DNA of 64,000 nucleotides from Reichenbachiella sp. (GTDB lineage: Bacteria; Bacteroidota; Bacteroidia; Cytophagales; Cyclobacteriaceae), in contig NZ_JAWPMM010000001.1 of assembly GCF_033344935.1 (NCBI RefSeq), positions 3,086,001-3,150,000 on the forward strand. Reading direction: 5' to 3'. Under the pieces are notes generated by a model. The model ran no database searches. It was not told the origin of the DNA and was given only the letters and a program-made list of their open reading frames with translations. This document shows, piece by piece, positions 43,700-52,187 of the stretch. Made by a program: the position numbers and the translations under genes. Position 1 is the stretch's first letter. Each line of letters starts with the position of its first letter.

Positions 43700-46600
43700 T
43701 TATTGATCTGTTGAAGGCTCGATGCTTCGGTTTTTTTCGTAATTAAAAAGTTTGCCTATAAACACGAAGAGCATTGGATATAAAAATACGCCAAGGAATG
43801 TAGCCAATGCCATCCCTCCCAGTAGCGCCATACCCATTACTTTTCTAGCCTCTGCTCCTGATCCACTGGCAACAACCAAGGGAAATACTCCTAATATAAA
43901 TGAAAAGGCTGTCATTAAAATTGGCCTGAACCGTGACTTGGCTGCAGCAATGGCCGAGTCAAAAAGAGAAAGTCCCTTTTGAAATTCCTCATTAGCAAAT
44001 TCTACGATAAGGATCGCATTTTTAGCAGCCATACCTATCAACATCACAAATGATACTTGTGCGAAAATGTTATTCTCAAAGGTTGGACTGAATTGCCTGG
44101 ATACCCAGAGCGCAAACAAAGCCCCAAAAATGGCAAATGGTGTTCCTAAAAGAATACTGAGTGGTAAGGACCAACTTTCATACTGAGCAGACAGAATCAA
44201 AAACACAAAAACCAGTGAGAATGTTAAGATTACACCCAAAGAACCTGAGGCCTTTTTTTCCTGAAAAGACATGGCATTCCAAGAAAAGCTCATATCTGCA
44301 GGTAGCACTTCACCTGCGACTCTTTCTAAAGCTTCCATGGCCTGTGCAGAAGTAAAACCAGGCGCTGGACTACCGGTTACTTCCACAGATCTAAAAAGAT
44401 TAAACCTATTAGTATAGTCCGGACCAGATATCGCTTCTATATCGACCAACGTGGCGAGCGGCACCATATCGCCTCGATTGTTTTTAATAAAGAAGTTACT
44501 TATCTGAGTCTCATCTACTCGGTACTCTGGTTCCGCTTGAATGTAGGTCTTGTAGAGACGTCCAAATCTTGTAAAATCATTGACATAAGCACCACCCATA
44601 AATGCTCCAACCGTAGTATAAAGATCGTTGAGTTTCACTCCCATTTTTAGCGCCTTCTCTTTATCCACATTCATATAGCGCTGGGGTACTGTAGCTTGGA
44701 AGGTTGTAAATGCACGTCCAATCTCAGGAGCCTCATTGGCCGCCTGGATAAACTTCATCGTATTTTGAGACAAATAAGCTGGCGAGTTCCCCAATTTATC
44801 CTGTATCATAATACTAAATCCAGATCCATTTCCTAGCCCAGGTATAGCCGGTGGGCCGAAAGCAAATGCCTGAGCACCCTTAATAGCAAAGTAGAGTTTT
44901 TTGTTCACGTCATCCACAATCTCTTTGGCCGTGCGATCTCGTTCTGCCCAATCGGTGAGCGTAACGAACATGAAACCATTATTTGAAGACATGGCACCTG
45001 ACAATAGACTAAAACCAGTGGCAGTTGTCACATATTGCACCTCAGGTACAGTAGCCATGATTTCTTCAATTTTTTTGGCTATCACGTCAGACCTCTGCAG
45101 GGATGCAGCGTTTGGCAGCTGCATGTTTACAAAGAAATAGCCCATATCCTCTTCAGGTATAAAACCTCCTGGAACCATCTTTCCAAAAATACCAGCACCC
45201 ACAGTCATGATGACAATGAAAATCACTCCTCTTTTAATCTTTCGAGTCACTACATTGGTAAAACTCATGTAAGCATCCGTGCTTTTATCCATGCCTTGAT
45301 TAAACTTTCCAAAGAACCAACCTAAAGGCCCGCCGTATTTCTCTGGCTTCTTAAGCAGGATAGAACATAGTGCCGGACTTAGCGTCAATGCATTGACCGA
45401 AGAAACCATCACAGATACAACAATCGTGATAGCGAACTGTTGATAGAGCAATCCCGTAATTCCGGCCATACCCGCGACAGGAATAAATACCGCGATCAAA
45501 ACTAGAGTCGTAGCAATAACTGGAGCAGTCACTTTACGCATCGCATCCAGCGTGGCCTCTTTGGTACTCATGCCTTTTTCAATATTCACCTGTACGGCTT
45601 CAACCACAACAATCGCATCATCCACCACAATACCAATCGCCAATACCAAACCTAACAACGAAAGCACATTGATGGTAAAACCTAATGCAGGAAAAAACAT
45701 GAAAGCTCCGATCAATGAAACTGGTATAGCCATAGTTGGTATCAAAGTAGCCCTCCAATCTTGGATAAAAATGAATACCACCAATACTACCAAGATCAAA
45801 GCAACAATCAATGTGACGATGATATCTCGTATACCTGCTGTAATCGGTGCTGTAGAATCCAATGAAACATCATACTGCATGCCTTCTGGAAATGCACTTT
45901 TAAGCTCTTCCATGTCCGAAATTACATCTTTGGCTAATTCAACCGCATTAGAACCTGGCGCTTGATAAAGTGCTACAATAGAGCAAGTTTCACCATTCAA
46001 ACGAGTAAAAGAATTATACGTTTCTACTCCAAGACTAACCTCTGCGATGTCTCCAAGTTTTACCTGAGACCCATCCTCTTTAGTTCTCACAACTATCTCT
46101 TCAAATTCCTTAGGTGAATTGAATCGTTCTGGCAAACGCACAGTATAAGTAAACTCAGTCCCTGGCGGCGCTGGTTCTGCACCAAATTTACCACCTGGTA
46201 CGATGATGTTTTGTTCGTTAATGGCAGTCAATATTTCCGGCACAGTAAGTCCCAAGTGAGACAAACGATCTGGCTTGATCCATATTCTCATAGAGTAATC
46301 CGAAGCACCTAATACATTCACTCGACCAATACCTTTGATCCGAGATAGTCTATCCTTGATATTGATCAACGCATAGTTTCCTAAAAAATCCTGATCGTAT
46401 CTGCCATCAGAAGTCAAAGCCACCAACATCAAAATATTAGGCAGTGATTTTTCGGTAGTAACACCCAATTTCTTAACAGCTTCTGGAAGTTTAGCCGTAG
46501 CAGCTGATACCCGATTTTGAGCCAATACGGTATTCATATCTGGATCAGTACCAACATCAAATGATATATCAATAACCATCGACCCATCATTCGCATTGGT

Positions 46601-46852
46601 CGACTTCATATAAATCATATTGTCTACTCCATTGATTTGCTGCTCCAGCGGTGTAGCTACCGACTCCTCAACATTAATGGCATTTGCACCTGTATAATTG
46701 GCCCTTACCTGAACAATTGGTGGCGTAAGGTTGGGATATTGCTCAATCGGTAAATCAATGACTGATACCGCCCCTACAATCACAATAATAATCGCAATAA
46801 CCATGGCCACAATCGGCCGATGCACGAAGAAATTTCCTTTCTGATCTGACAT
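43700..46852 (-). CDS. RND multidrug efflux inner-membrane transporter (AcrB/HAE-1 type)
   Basis: 1050 residues, the family's usual length. Twelve helices in two halves with large periplasmic loops. The proton-relay motif in TM4 reads LAIGIVVDDAIVVVEAVQ, with the paired Asp. N-terminal FFVHRPIVAMVIAIIIVIVGAVSVIDLPIEQYPNLTPP and LPGGFIPEEDMGYFFV are characteristic. A proton-driven exporter of drugs, dyes or lipophilic compounds. Middle gene of the pump operon. Confidence 0.97.
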   Translation of the reverse strand: MSDQKGNFFVHRPIVAMVIAIIIVIVGAVSVIDLPIEQYPNLTPPIVQVRANYTGANAINVEESVATPLEQQINGVDNMIYMKSTNANDGSMVIDISFDVGTDPDMNTVLAQNRVSAATAKLPEAVKKLGVTTEKSLPNILMLVALTSDGRYDQDFLGNYALINIKDRLSRIKGIGRVNVLGASDYSMRIWIKPDRLSHLGLTVPEILTAINEQNIIVPGGKFGAEPAPPGTEFTYTVRLPERFNSPKEFEEIVVRTKEDGSQVKLGDIAEVSLGVETYNSFTRLNGETCSIVALYQAPGSNAVELAKDVISDMEELKSAFPEGMQYDVSLDSTAPITAGIRDIIVTLIVALILVVLVVFIFIQDWRATLIPTMAIPVSLIGAFMFFPALGFTINVLSLLGLVLAIGIVVDDAIVVVEAVQVNIEKGMSTKEATLDAMRKVTAPVIATTLVLIAVFIPVAGMAGITGLLYQQFAITIVVSVMVSSVNALTLSPALCSILLKKPEKYGGPLGWFFGKFNQGMDKSTDAYMSFTNVVTRKIKRGVIFIVIMTVGAGIFGKMVPGGFIPEEDMGYFFVNMQLPNAASLQRSDVIAKKIEEIMATVPEVQYVTTATGFSLLSGAMSSNNGFMFVTLTDWAERDRTAKEIVDDVNKKLYFAIKGAQAFAFGPPAIPGLGNGSGFSIMIQDKLGNSPAYLSQNTMKFIQAANEAPEIGRAFTTFQATVPQRYMNVDKEKALKMGVKLNDLYTTVGAFMGGAYVNDFTRFGRLYKTYIQAEPEYRVDETQISNFFIKNNRGDMVPLATLVDIEAISGPDYTNRFNLFRSVEVTGSPAPGFTSAQAMEALERVAGEVLPADMSFSWNAMSFQEKKASGSLGVILTFSLVFVFLILSAQYESWSLPLSILLGTPFAIFGALFALWVSRQFSPTFENNIFAQVSFVMLIGMAAKNAILIVEFANEEFQKGLSLFDSAIAAAKSRFRPILMTAFSFILGVFPLVVASGSGAEARKVMGMALLGGMALATFLGVFLYPMLFVFIGKLFNYEKNRSIEPSTDQ

Positions 46853-46861
46853 ATCGGACGA

Positions 46862-48013
46862 TTATTTTAAGCTAACACTTTTGAATTCGGTCACTTCCGG
46901 AACAATCTTAACACCGGATTGTACTTTCTGAACACCTTCCAGAACAACCATCTCTCCTTCTTTCAAACCTTCGCTAATCAACCAAAGGTCATCTATACGT
47001 TCGCTCACTTTTACTGATCTGGCCTGAACCGTTCCATCGCTTTCCACTATAAATACGGAATACTGCCCTTGTAATTCAATCACACATCTTTGAGGGATAA
47101 TAATGGCATCCTTTTTATCATCCATTTTGACACGGACTCTACCAAACTGCCCTGGGCGAACGATTAAGTTTGGGTTTGGAAAAGAGCCCTGCACTAATAT
47201 AGCACCTGTCGTAGCATCTACTTCTCTATTGATAAAGTCTACGGTACCTTTAAATGGGTGCTCTATTCCATCGGATAATATTAAAGTCAGCGCGTCTTTT
47301 CGTCCCTTCCCTCCTCTAGGGTTTAATTCCTCCTGGTTCTTGTGCACATATCTCGCAACGGTGAGGTATTCACTTTCAGTTAAGAAAAATTGTACTCGTA
47401 TTGTATCAATTCTTGACACAGTATTAAGAATAACCGGATTCGGGTCTCTTCCTACAAATTCACCCTCCCTGGCATTCGTTTTACCAATAAACCCTGTAAT
47501 TGGAGAAGATATTCTGCAGTACCCCAGATTGATTTGACTCATTCTCAGGTTGCCCTTCGCAGCGTTGACAGAAGCCACAGCAGCATCTCTTTTTGACTGG
47601 GCATAATCCAAATCACTTTTACTCACCGCATTTATTTCAGCTAATGGCTTGTATCGCTCCAATTCGTTTTCTGCATTGGCAAGCATCGTTTGAGCTTCAG
47701 CCAATTTTGCTTGCATGGCCGACACCTCCGCTTTAAAAGGTTCTGGATCTATAGAGTAAAGTAGTTTCCCTTTTTCTACACGAACCCCTTCTGTAAAATA
47801 GATACCCTCCAAAAAGCCTTCAACCCTTGCACGGATAGGAATATCCTTTAAACCATAAACCTGCCCGACAAACTGCTTAAAAACAGGCACATCTTGTTTG
47901 GAAACTTTTACAACCGGTAGTTTTTGAGGTGGAATGACGGCGGCTTGCTTTTCTTTGCAGCTATACATGATCACAGGCAGGATCAAAACCATCAGCGTCT
48001 GGCGAAGTTTCAT
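46862..48013 (-). CDS. RND efflux periplasmic adaptor (membrane fusion protein)
   Basis: 383 residues. Lipoprotein signal with lipobox MYSC near residue 19. Adaptor order: FKQFVGQVYGLKDIPIRARVEGFLEGIYFTEGVRVEKGKLLYSID, a helical hairpin (about 95-145), the lipoyl return strand ISSPITGFIGKTNAREGEFVG, a beta-barrel and membrane-proximal domain ending IIIPQRCVIELQGQYSVFIVESDGTVQARSVKV. First gene of the pump operon; the region upstream (48014-48153) is shared with a divergent lipoprotein gene. Confidence 0.96.
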   Translation of the reverse strand: MKLRQTLMVLILPVIMYSCKEKQAAVIPPQKLPVVKVSKQDVPVFKQFVGQVYGLKDIPIRARVEGFLEGIYFTEGVRVEKGKLLYSIDPEPFKAEVSAMQAKLAEAQTMLANAENELERYKPLAEINAVSKSDLDYAQSKRDAAVASVNAAKGNLRMSQINLGYCRISSPITGFIGKTNAREGEFVGRDPNPVILNTVSRIDTIRVQFFLTESEYLTVARYVHKNQEELNPRGGKGRKDALTLILSDGIEHPFKGTVDFINREVDATTGAILVQGSFPNPNLIVRPGQFGRVRVKMDDKKDAIIIPQRCVIELQGQYSVFIVESDGTVQARSVKVSERIDDLWLISEGLKEGEMVVLEGVQKVQSGVKIVPEVTEFKSVSLK

Positions 48014-48153
48014 TTGGTGAGTTTAGGATATTTCAAATTAAATTTTTAATGATGTATGATTTCCATCTGTCTTCGAAAATAAAAACTAATGGTTAATAAT
48101 TCTTTTTAATATCAAATTTTCATATTCTTTTGTTAACCTTTTCTCAAATCAAT

Positions 48154-48837
48154 ATGAAACTTAAGCAAATACCAGTATTCTCATTATTTCTATTTTTATC
48201 AGCACTCCTTTTAGATTCATGTGCACCATCGCACCCATTAGTATTAGATGCTGCCTGGGAAAACGCGGTGTACGAACCTCGAAACTTTAGAAAAGTAGCT
48301 GTTTTTGGTATGTCCAAAGACATCAAAACAAAAAAGGAATTTGAGAAAGATGCCGTGAAGTATTTCAAAAGCAAAGGTGTGCCAGCAGTGGCTGGGTATA
48401 CCCTTTTCGAACATGAGCCAGAAGGCGATGAGGTCAATCGGTCAGATATTAAGAAAGAATTATTTGCTCAGGGTTTTGATGGCGTACTGACTGCTTCGTC
48501 TATTGAAAACATCTCTACAGATGACGATGATATCACTGATGAAGAATTAGCCAGGCACGCAGAAGGAATCTACAAGTTTGGTCAATATTTTGAAGCGAGA
48601 TATGATCACTTGCAGTCAGATGTGGATCATAGTCATCATAAATACTCCATTTTAGAGGCCAATTTTTACTATTTGATGGATTATAATGAATTCGACGGCA
48701 ACGGATTGGTCTGGATCTCACATTTCAAATATGATCTGGAAAAGAAATCCGATGTAGCTATAGAAATAGACAACTATGCACACGTGATCGTCAATGCCTT
48801 ATTTGAGGACCAGGTGATTTTGGAGAGAGGGAATTAA
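48154..48837 (+). CDS. Hypothetical lipoprotein
   Basis: 227 residues from the ATG at 48154 (MKLKQIPVFSLFLFLSALLLDSC); an upstream TTG at 48130 is less likely. The lipobox LDSC puts the lipid Cys at about 23. The mature protein has an alpha/beta pattern resembling a small periplasmic domain: RKVAVFGMSKDIKTKKEFEKDAVKYFKSKGVPAVAGYTLFE, DIKKELFAQGFDGVLTASSIEN, later HHKYSILEANFYYLMDYNEFDGNGLVWIS. I do not recognise a named family. It is divergent from the pump operon, so they may be co-regulated. Confidence 0.7.
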   Translation: MKLKQIPVFSLFLFLSALLLDSCAPSHPLVLDAAWENAVYEPRNFRKVAVFGMSKDIKTKKEFEKDAVKYFKSKGVPAVAGYTLFEHEPEGDEVNRSDIKKELFAQGFDGVLTASSIENISTDDDDITDEELARHAEGIYKFGQYFEARYDHLQSDVDHSHHKYSILEANFYYLMDYNEFDGNGLVWISHFKYDLEKKSDVAIEIDNYAHVIVNALFEDQVILERGN

Positions 48838-48892
48838 TCTGTAATATTGACTAATACCTTGACTAACTAAAACAACCAAATTTCAAGAAATC

Positions 48893-49393
48893 ATGAAGAA
48901 AATTTCAATCCTTGTACTAGCTACAGCATGGCTGATTGGGTGTGACTCCTCCAAAGCAGTACAAGAGCAAAATGTAAAACTAATCGAATCCTATATCCAG
49001 GCGGTAGAGAATAAAGATTACGATACAATGGAATCTCTACTTGCTGAAAATTATGTCGGTATTGGCCCATCTGTTTCTGATACTACCACCAAGAAACTCG
49101 CACTTGAAGCCTGGAAGATCAATAGCAGTGAATTGTATGAGTCTATCAAGTATACCAAGTCCAGGGTTTTTCCTATATCTGTTGCAGGCGGAGATTATCC
49201 GGGAGAATGGGTTTCTAATTTTGCCTTGTTAGATATCAATTATAAAAATGGAAAATCCATAAACCTTTTGACCAACACTTCTTATAAAATTGAAGGTGGA
49301 AAAATCGTGAATAGCTTCACCTTTTACAATGAAGCAGACGCCTTGGAGCAACTCGATTATGTATTCATAGACCTCAACGATTTAAATCAATAA
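48893..49393 (+). CDS. NTF2-like/SnoaL-fold lipoprotein
   Basis: 166 residues with lipobox LIGC (Cys17). The mature part: LIESYIQAVENKDYDTMESLLAENYVGIGPSVSDT, WKINSSELYESIKYTKSRVFPI, then FALLDINYKNGKSINLLTNTSYKIEGGKIVNSFTFYNE: a cone-shaped NTF2 fold. Close to the next gene (4 bp), so probably in one operon. Ligand unknown. Confidence 0.8.
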   Translation: MKKISILVLATAWLIGCDSSKAVQEQNVKLIESYIQAVENKDYDTMESLLAENYVGIGPSVSDTTTKKLALEAWKINSSELYESIKYTKSRVFPISVAGGDYPGEWVSNFALLDINYKNGKSINLLTNTSYKIEGGKIVNSFTFYNEADALEQLDYVFIDLNDLNQ

Positions 49394-49397
49394 CCAG

Positions 49398-49889
49398 ATG
49401 AAGAATTTATTAACCTTACTATTAATATTGTTTGGATTGAATGCATTCGCGCAATCGGATCAAAACTTAGCGAAGGGCTTGGGGCTTTTTGTTTTCCCTG
49501 CGAAGGATCAAGATGAAGCTACACAAAACAATGACGAATACGCGTGCTACAAATGGGCTATGAAGGAGACCGGAGTCAATCCGTTGAACCCTCCTAAAGT
49601 AGAGGCCGAAAAAGTAGAAACCGGACCTGATGGTTCTGCCGTGGTTGGCGCAGCAGGAGGCGCAGCAGCAGGAGCTGCAATTGGTGCCATAGCAGGAGAT
49701 ACTGGAAAAGGCGCAGCCATTGGAGCTGTGGTAGGCGGTCTTCGAGGACGTAGGGCTCGCAAATATGGTGAGTACAAAGAAGCCGAGCAAAATCAAGCAG
49801 CAGCCAAAGCCACCGAAGAGGAAATGATGAATAACTTCAAAAAAGCCTTCACTGCCTGTATGACAGCTAAAGGCTATACCGTTCAATAG
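49398..49889 (+). CDS. Secreted glycine-zipper protein
   Basis: 163 residues with a signal peptide (ending NAFAQ). A glycine-zipper segment GSAVVGAAGGAAAGAAIGAIAGDTGKGAAIGAVVGGLRGR lies at about 78-116, the small-residue helix pattern of membrane-inserting YMGG/OmpA-associated proteins. It also has Cys in EYACYKWAMKE and ACMTAKGY. Outer-membrane or periplasmic localisation is likely. It ends at a perfect palindromic terminator. Confidence 0.85.
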   Translation: MKNLLTLLLILFGLNAFAQSDQNLAKGLGLFVFPAKDQDEATQNNDEYACYKWAMKETGVNPLNPPKVEAEKVETGPDGSAVVGAAGGAAAGAAIGAIAGDTGKGAAIGAVVGGLRGRRARKYGEYKEAEQNQAAAKATEEEMMNNFKKAFTACMTAKGYTVQ

Positions 49890-49902
49890 AACATTCATAA
49901 CT

Positions 49903-49938
49903 AAAAGAAAAGGCTGTCCATGGACAGCCTTTTCTTTT
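49903..49938. terminator. 36-bp perfect palindromic bidirectional terminator
   Basis: Two mirrored 18-base arms: AAAAGAAAAGGCTGTCCA and TGGACAGCCTTTTCTTTT. A/T tracts on both sides, so it could end the plus-strand lipoprotein/zipper operon as well as the minus-strand small gene at 49999. Confidence 0.88.
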
Positions 49939-49998
49939 ATACATACAGTAAAGCAAATTAGATTAAATCCATTCTGCTTTACGATTAGTTCCTTTCAT

Positions 49999-50238
49999 CT
50001 AACTAATTCTCCTCACCTTCTGTTGCTCCGTACTGGCGTCAATCATTTTGGCGTAACTCACTTTTTCGCCGGACGCTGATTCGTAATAGTAATGCACTCC
50101 CTCAAGCGTCAATGTGCATTCACCCAACTCATAGCGAAGTACTTCCACCCTATCCCCTTCATTCAACGGTTCTCCATTGATATCCAATAGTTGTGGAGCC
50201 TTTTTTTCTTTTTTCTTCTTCTTGAATAGTCCAAACAT
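49999..50238 (-). CDS. Small hypothetical soluble protein
   Basis: 79 residues from the ATG at 50238, giving MFGLFKKKKKEKKAPQLLD, a very basic N-terminus, then a compact beta-rich part: INGEPLNEGDRVEVLRYELGECTLTLEGVHYYYESASGEKVSYAKMIDASTEQQKVRRIS. A longer frame to 50352 would include a dispersed hairpin, so I dismiss it. KOW/SH3-like folds resemble the central GDRVEVL, but I make no family claim. Confidence 0.65.
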   Translation of the reverse strand: MFGLFKKKKKEKKAPQLLDINGEPLNEGDRVEVLRYELGECTLTLEGVHYYYESASGEKVSYAKMIDASTEQQKVRRIS

Positions 50239-50255
50239 ATAATTTCTTAAATAGT

Positions 50256-50285
50256 CATCAGAGTTCTCTACGAGTAACTCTGATG
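50256..50285. repeat. Dispersed hairpin family A, copy 3
   Basis: CATCAGAGTT, loop CTCTACGAGT, AACTCTGATG. Compared with copies 1 and 2 the outer stem changes from CTC to ATC and correspondingly from GAG to GAT, keeping the pair intact. Confidence 0.75.
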
Positions 50286-50340
50286 GACAAAGTAAATTCT
50301 TCTTCTCACTACGAAACGACTCAAAGAAACTCATATTTTC

Positions 50341-50370
50341 TCTCAGAGTCACCTAAAAGGGACTCTGAGA
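50341..50370. repeat. Related hairpin with different loop
   Basis: TCTCAGAGTC, loop ACCTAAAAGG, GACTCTGAGA: a perfect 10-bp stem sharing the CAGAGT/ACTCTG core of family A but not the loop, in the intergenic stretch 50239-50520. Confidence 0.6.
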
Positions 50371-50520
50371 ATTAAGGATAGCACCCGCCGTGAAACTCTG
50401 ATTTAGCTACGCCGTTGTCGTCCGTGCTGGGTTGTCGCAAATTATTTATTTCTTATTATAAAATTGGCTGGTTATACTCTAATTTTATCCTCACAATAAG
50501 ACCATAACTAAATCAACAAA

Positions 50521-51066
50521 ATGAGATACTTAAGTCTAATCATAGCAGGCCTGTTTATTACAGCTTGTAACAGCAATCCAAAATCAAATACAGAAGCAGC
50601 ATCTGAACCTACAGAAATTGAGGAAGTAGCTGCAGACATAGAAGAAACTACGGAAACACCAACCGTTAAATTCAAAAGCAAAGGCATACAAACCATCTAC
50701 AGTGCTTACGAAAAACTCCGAGACGCTTTAGTAGCTACAGACTACGAAACAGCAAAAGCTTTTGCTAAAGATCTAAGTGAAGCTTTGAAAGCGGATGAAA
50801 GCACCTGGCAACAGGCCAGTATTGCAGATGGCATCATGAATGCAGGAGATGTAGAAAAGGCCCGAGCAGTATTTTCTGAGTTAAACAACTCTATGGAAAG
50901 CGTATTCGAAGGTGCTATTGAATCTGGTGAAATCAATAAGTGTTTCTGTCCTATGGCTTTAGACAATGAGGGCGCTTCCTGGTTTAGTACCACCAAAGAA
51001 ATCAAGAACCCATATTTCGGGGATAAGATGCTGAAGTGCGGCATGGTAAAGAAGACGATTAAGTAA
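50521..51066 (+). CDS. DUF3347-like lipoprotein
   Basis: 181 residues with lipobox FITAC (Cys16) and an acidic linker (residues 20-46). The C-terminal domain shows IQTIYSAYEKLRDALVATDYETAKAFAKDLSEAL and KCFCPMALDNEGASWFSTTKEIKNPYFGDKMLKCG, the CxCPMA...NPYFGDKMLxCG signature of DUF3347, found in copper/heavy-metal efflux adaptors. Cys/Met metal binding is inferred. The gap before etfB (51067-51424, 358 bp) holds no gene, only the repeat at 51108. Confidence 0.85.
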   Translation: MRYLSLIIAGLFITACNSNPKSNTEAASEPTEIEEVAADIEETTETPTVKFKSKGIQTIYSAYEKLRDALVATDYETAKAFAKDLSEALKADESTWQQASIADGIMNAGDVEKARAVFSELNNSMESVFEGAIESGEINKCFCPMALDNEGASWFSTTKEIKNPYFGDKMLKCGMVKKTIK

Positions 51067-51107
51067 GGCGAGCAAATCAACTCACTGTCTCAATTGCCAT
51101 TGAGCAA

Positions 51108-51202
51108 CGTCATCGCGAGGAACGAAGCGATCTTAGCGTTCGAAAACGAATCTTAGACCTAGATTGCCTCAGACTTCGCGCCCCGCGGGGTTCGCAATGA
51201 CG
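51108..51202. repeat. Dispersed inverted repeat, family B, copy 5
   Basis: CGTCATCGCGA at the left and TCGCAATGACG at the right (10 of 11 paired), with an interior palindrome CCCCGCGGGG. Part of the 358-bp gene-free stretch before etfB, which also contains AT-rich DNA but no promoter I can name with confidence. Confidence 0.65.
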
Positions 51203-51424
51203 GATGACAATTCATACCGTTACTCTTGGCAAATCCATTCTATCTACATTCAATTTTACCCTCCTTTTCAATTCCTAAATTAATATTTAGGGTCTACCGT
51301 GATCTTGAACCTGTTTTTGCTATATTCGTGGCTTATTGAACCTCGGATTTTAGTCAGCTAATAATTCGCAATTGGGTTCAAAATTTAATAGATTAAATAG
51401 CAACATTAATTAATAGATAAGCAC

Positions 51425-52162
51425 ATGAAGATTCTTGTTTGTATTACGCATGTTCCAGACACGACTTCCAAAATTGCCTTCACTGATGGCAATACCAAGT
51501 TTGATCAGACAGGTGTTCAGTATATCATTGGACCATACGACGATTACGCTTTGGCTAGAGCCGTGGAACTCAAGGAGCAATCTGGAGGAAGTATCACCGT
51601 ATTGAATGTAGGAGAAGCCGAAACTGAACCTACTTTGAGAAAGGCATTAGCCATCGGCGCTGATGACGCGATTCGCGTAAATGCTTTTCCTAAAGATTCG
51701 TTTTTTGTAGCTAATCAAATTGCGAATGCAGCTAAGGAAGGTGGATATGATTTAATACTAATGGGTAGAGAATCGATCGACTTCAACAGTGGCGTAGTAC
51801 ACAGTATGGTGGGCGAATTACTCGGCATGCCTTCCCTATCTCCTGTTATGACCTTAGATATCGAAGGTAGCAAAGCTAAGATGACTAGAGAGATCGAAGG
51901 CGGAAAAGAATATTTGGAAGCTGATTTGCCATTGGTGCTTGGATGTCAGGAGCCTATCGCTGAGTGGAAAATTCCTAACATGAGAGGAATCATGACAGCA
52001 AGAACGAAACCATTGAATGTAGTAGAACCTGCTGACGACACGGTTAGAACTCAGTTGAGTACTTACGAAATGCCTCCTGCCAAAGGAGCAGTAAAAATGA
52101 TCGATGCGGACAACGTATCTGAACTGGTTGATTTGTTGAAAAACGAAGCCAAAGTACTCTAA
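51425..52162 (+). CDS. etfB: Electron transfer flavoprotein beta subunit
   Basis: 245 residues. Start MKILVCITHVPDTTSKI, then GPYDDYALARAVELKEQSGGSITVLNVG, the adenine-nucleotide fold; DLILMGRESIDFNSGVVHSMVGELLGMPSLS and LGCQEPIAEWKIPNMRGIMTARTKP are strongly diagnostic. Pairs with EtfA to carry electrons from acyl-CoA and other dehydrogenases to ETF-ubiquinone oxidoreductase. 25 bp before etfA. Confidence 0.97.
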   Translation: MKILVCITHVPDTTSKIAFTDGNTKFDQTGVQYIIGPYDDYALARAVELKEQSGGSITVLNVGEAETEPTLRKALAIGADDAIRVNAFPKDSFFVANQIANAAKEGGYDLILMGRESIDFNSGVVHSMVGELLGMPSLSPVMTLDIEGSKAKMTREIEGGKEYLEADLPLVLGCQEPIAEWKIPNMRGIMTARTKPLNVVEPADDTVRTQLSTYEMPPAKGAVKMIDADNVSELVDLLKNEAKVL

Positions 52163-52187
52163 TTAACAAGCCCAAAAAATTATAGAA

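Noticed and set aside
50239-50352. N-terminal extension of the small gene at 49999-50238
   Set aside because: The extension covers the family A hairpin and has no domain sense; the ATG at 50238 fits better.
51300-51330. TTG...TATATTCG as an etfB promoter
   Set aside because: Spacer is about 13 bp, too short for the -33/-7 pattern.
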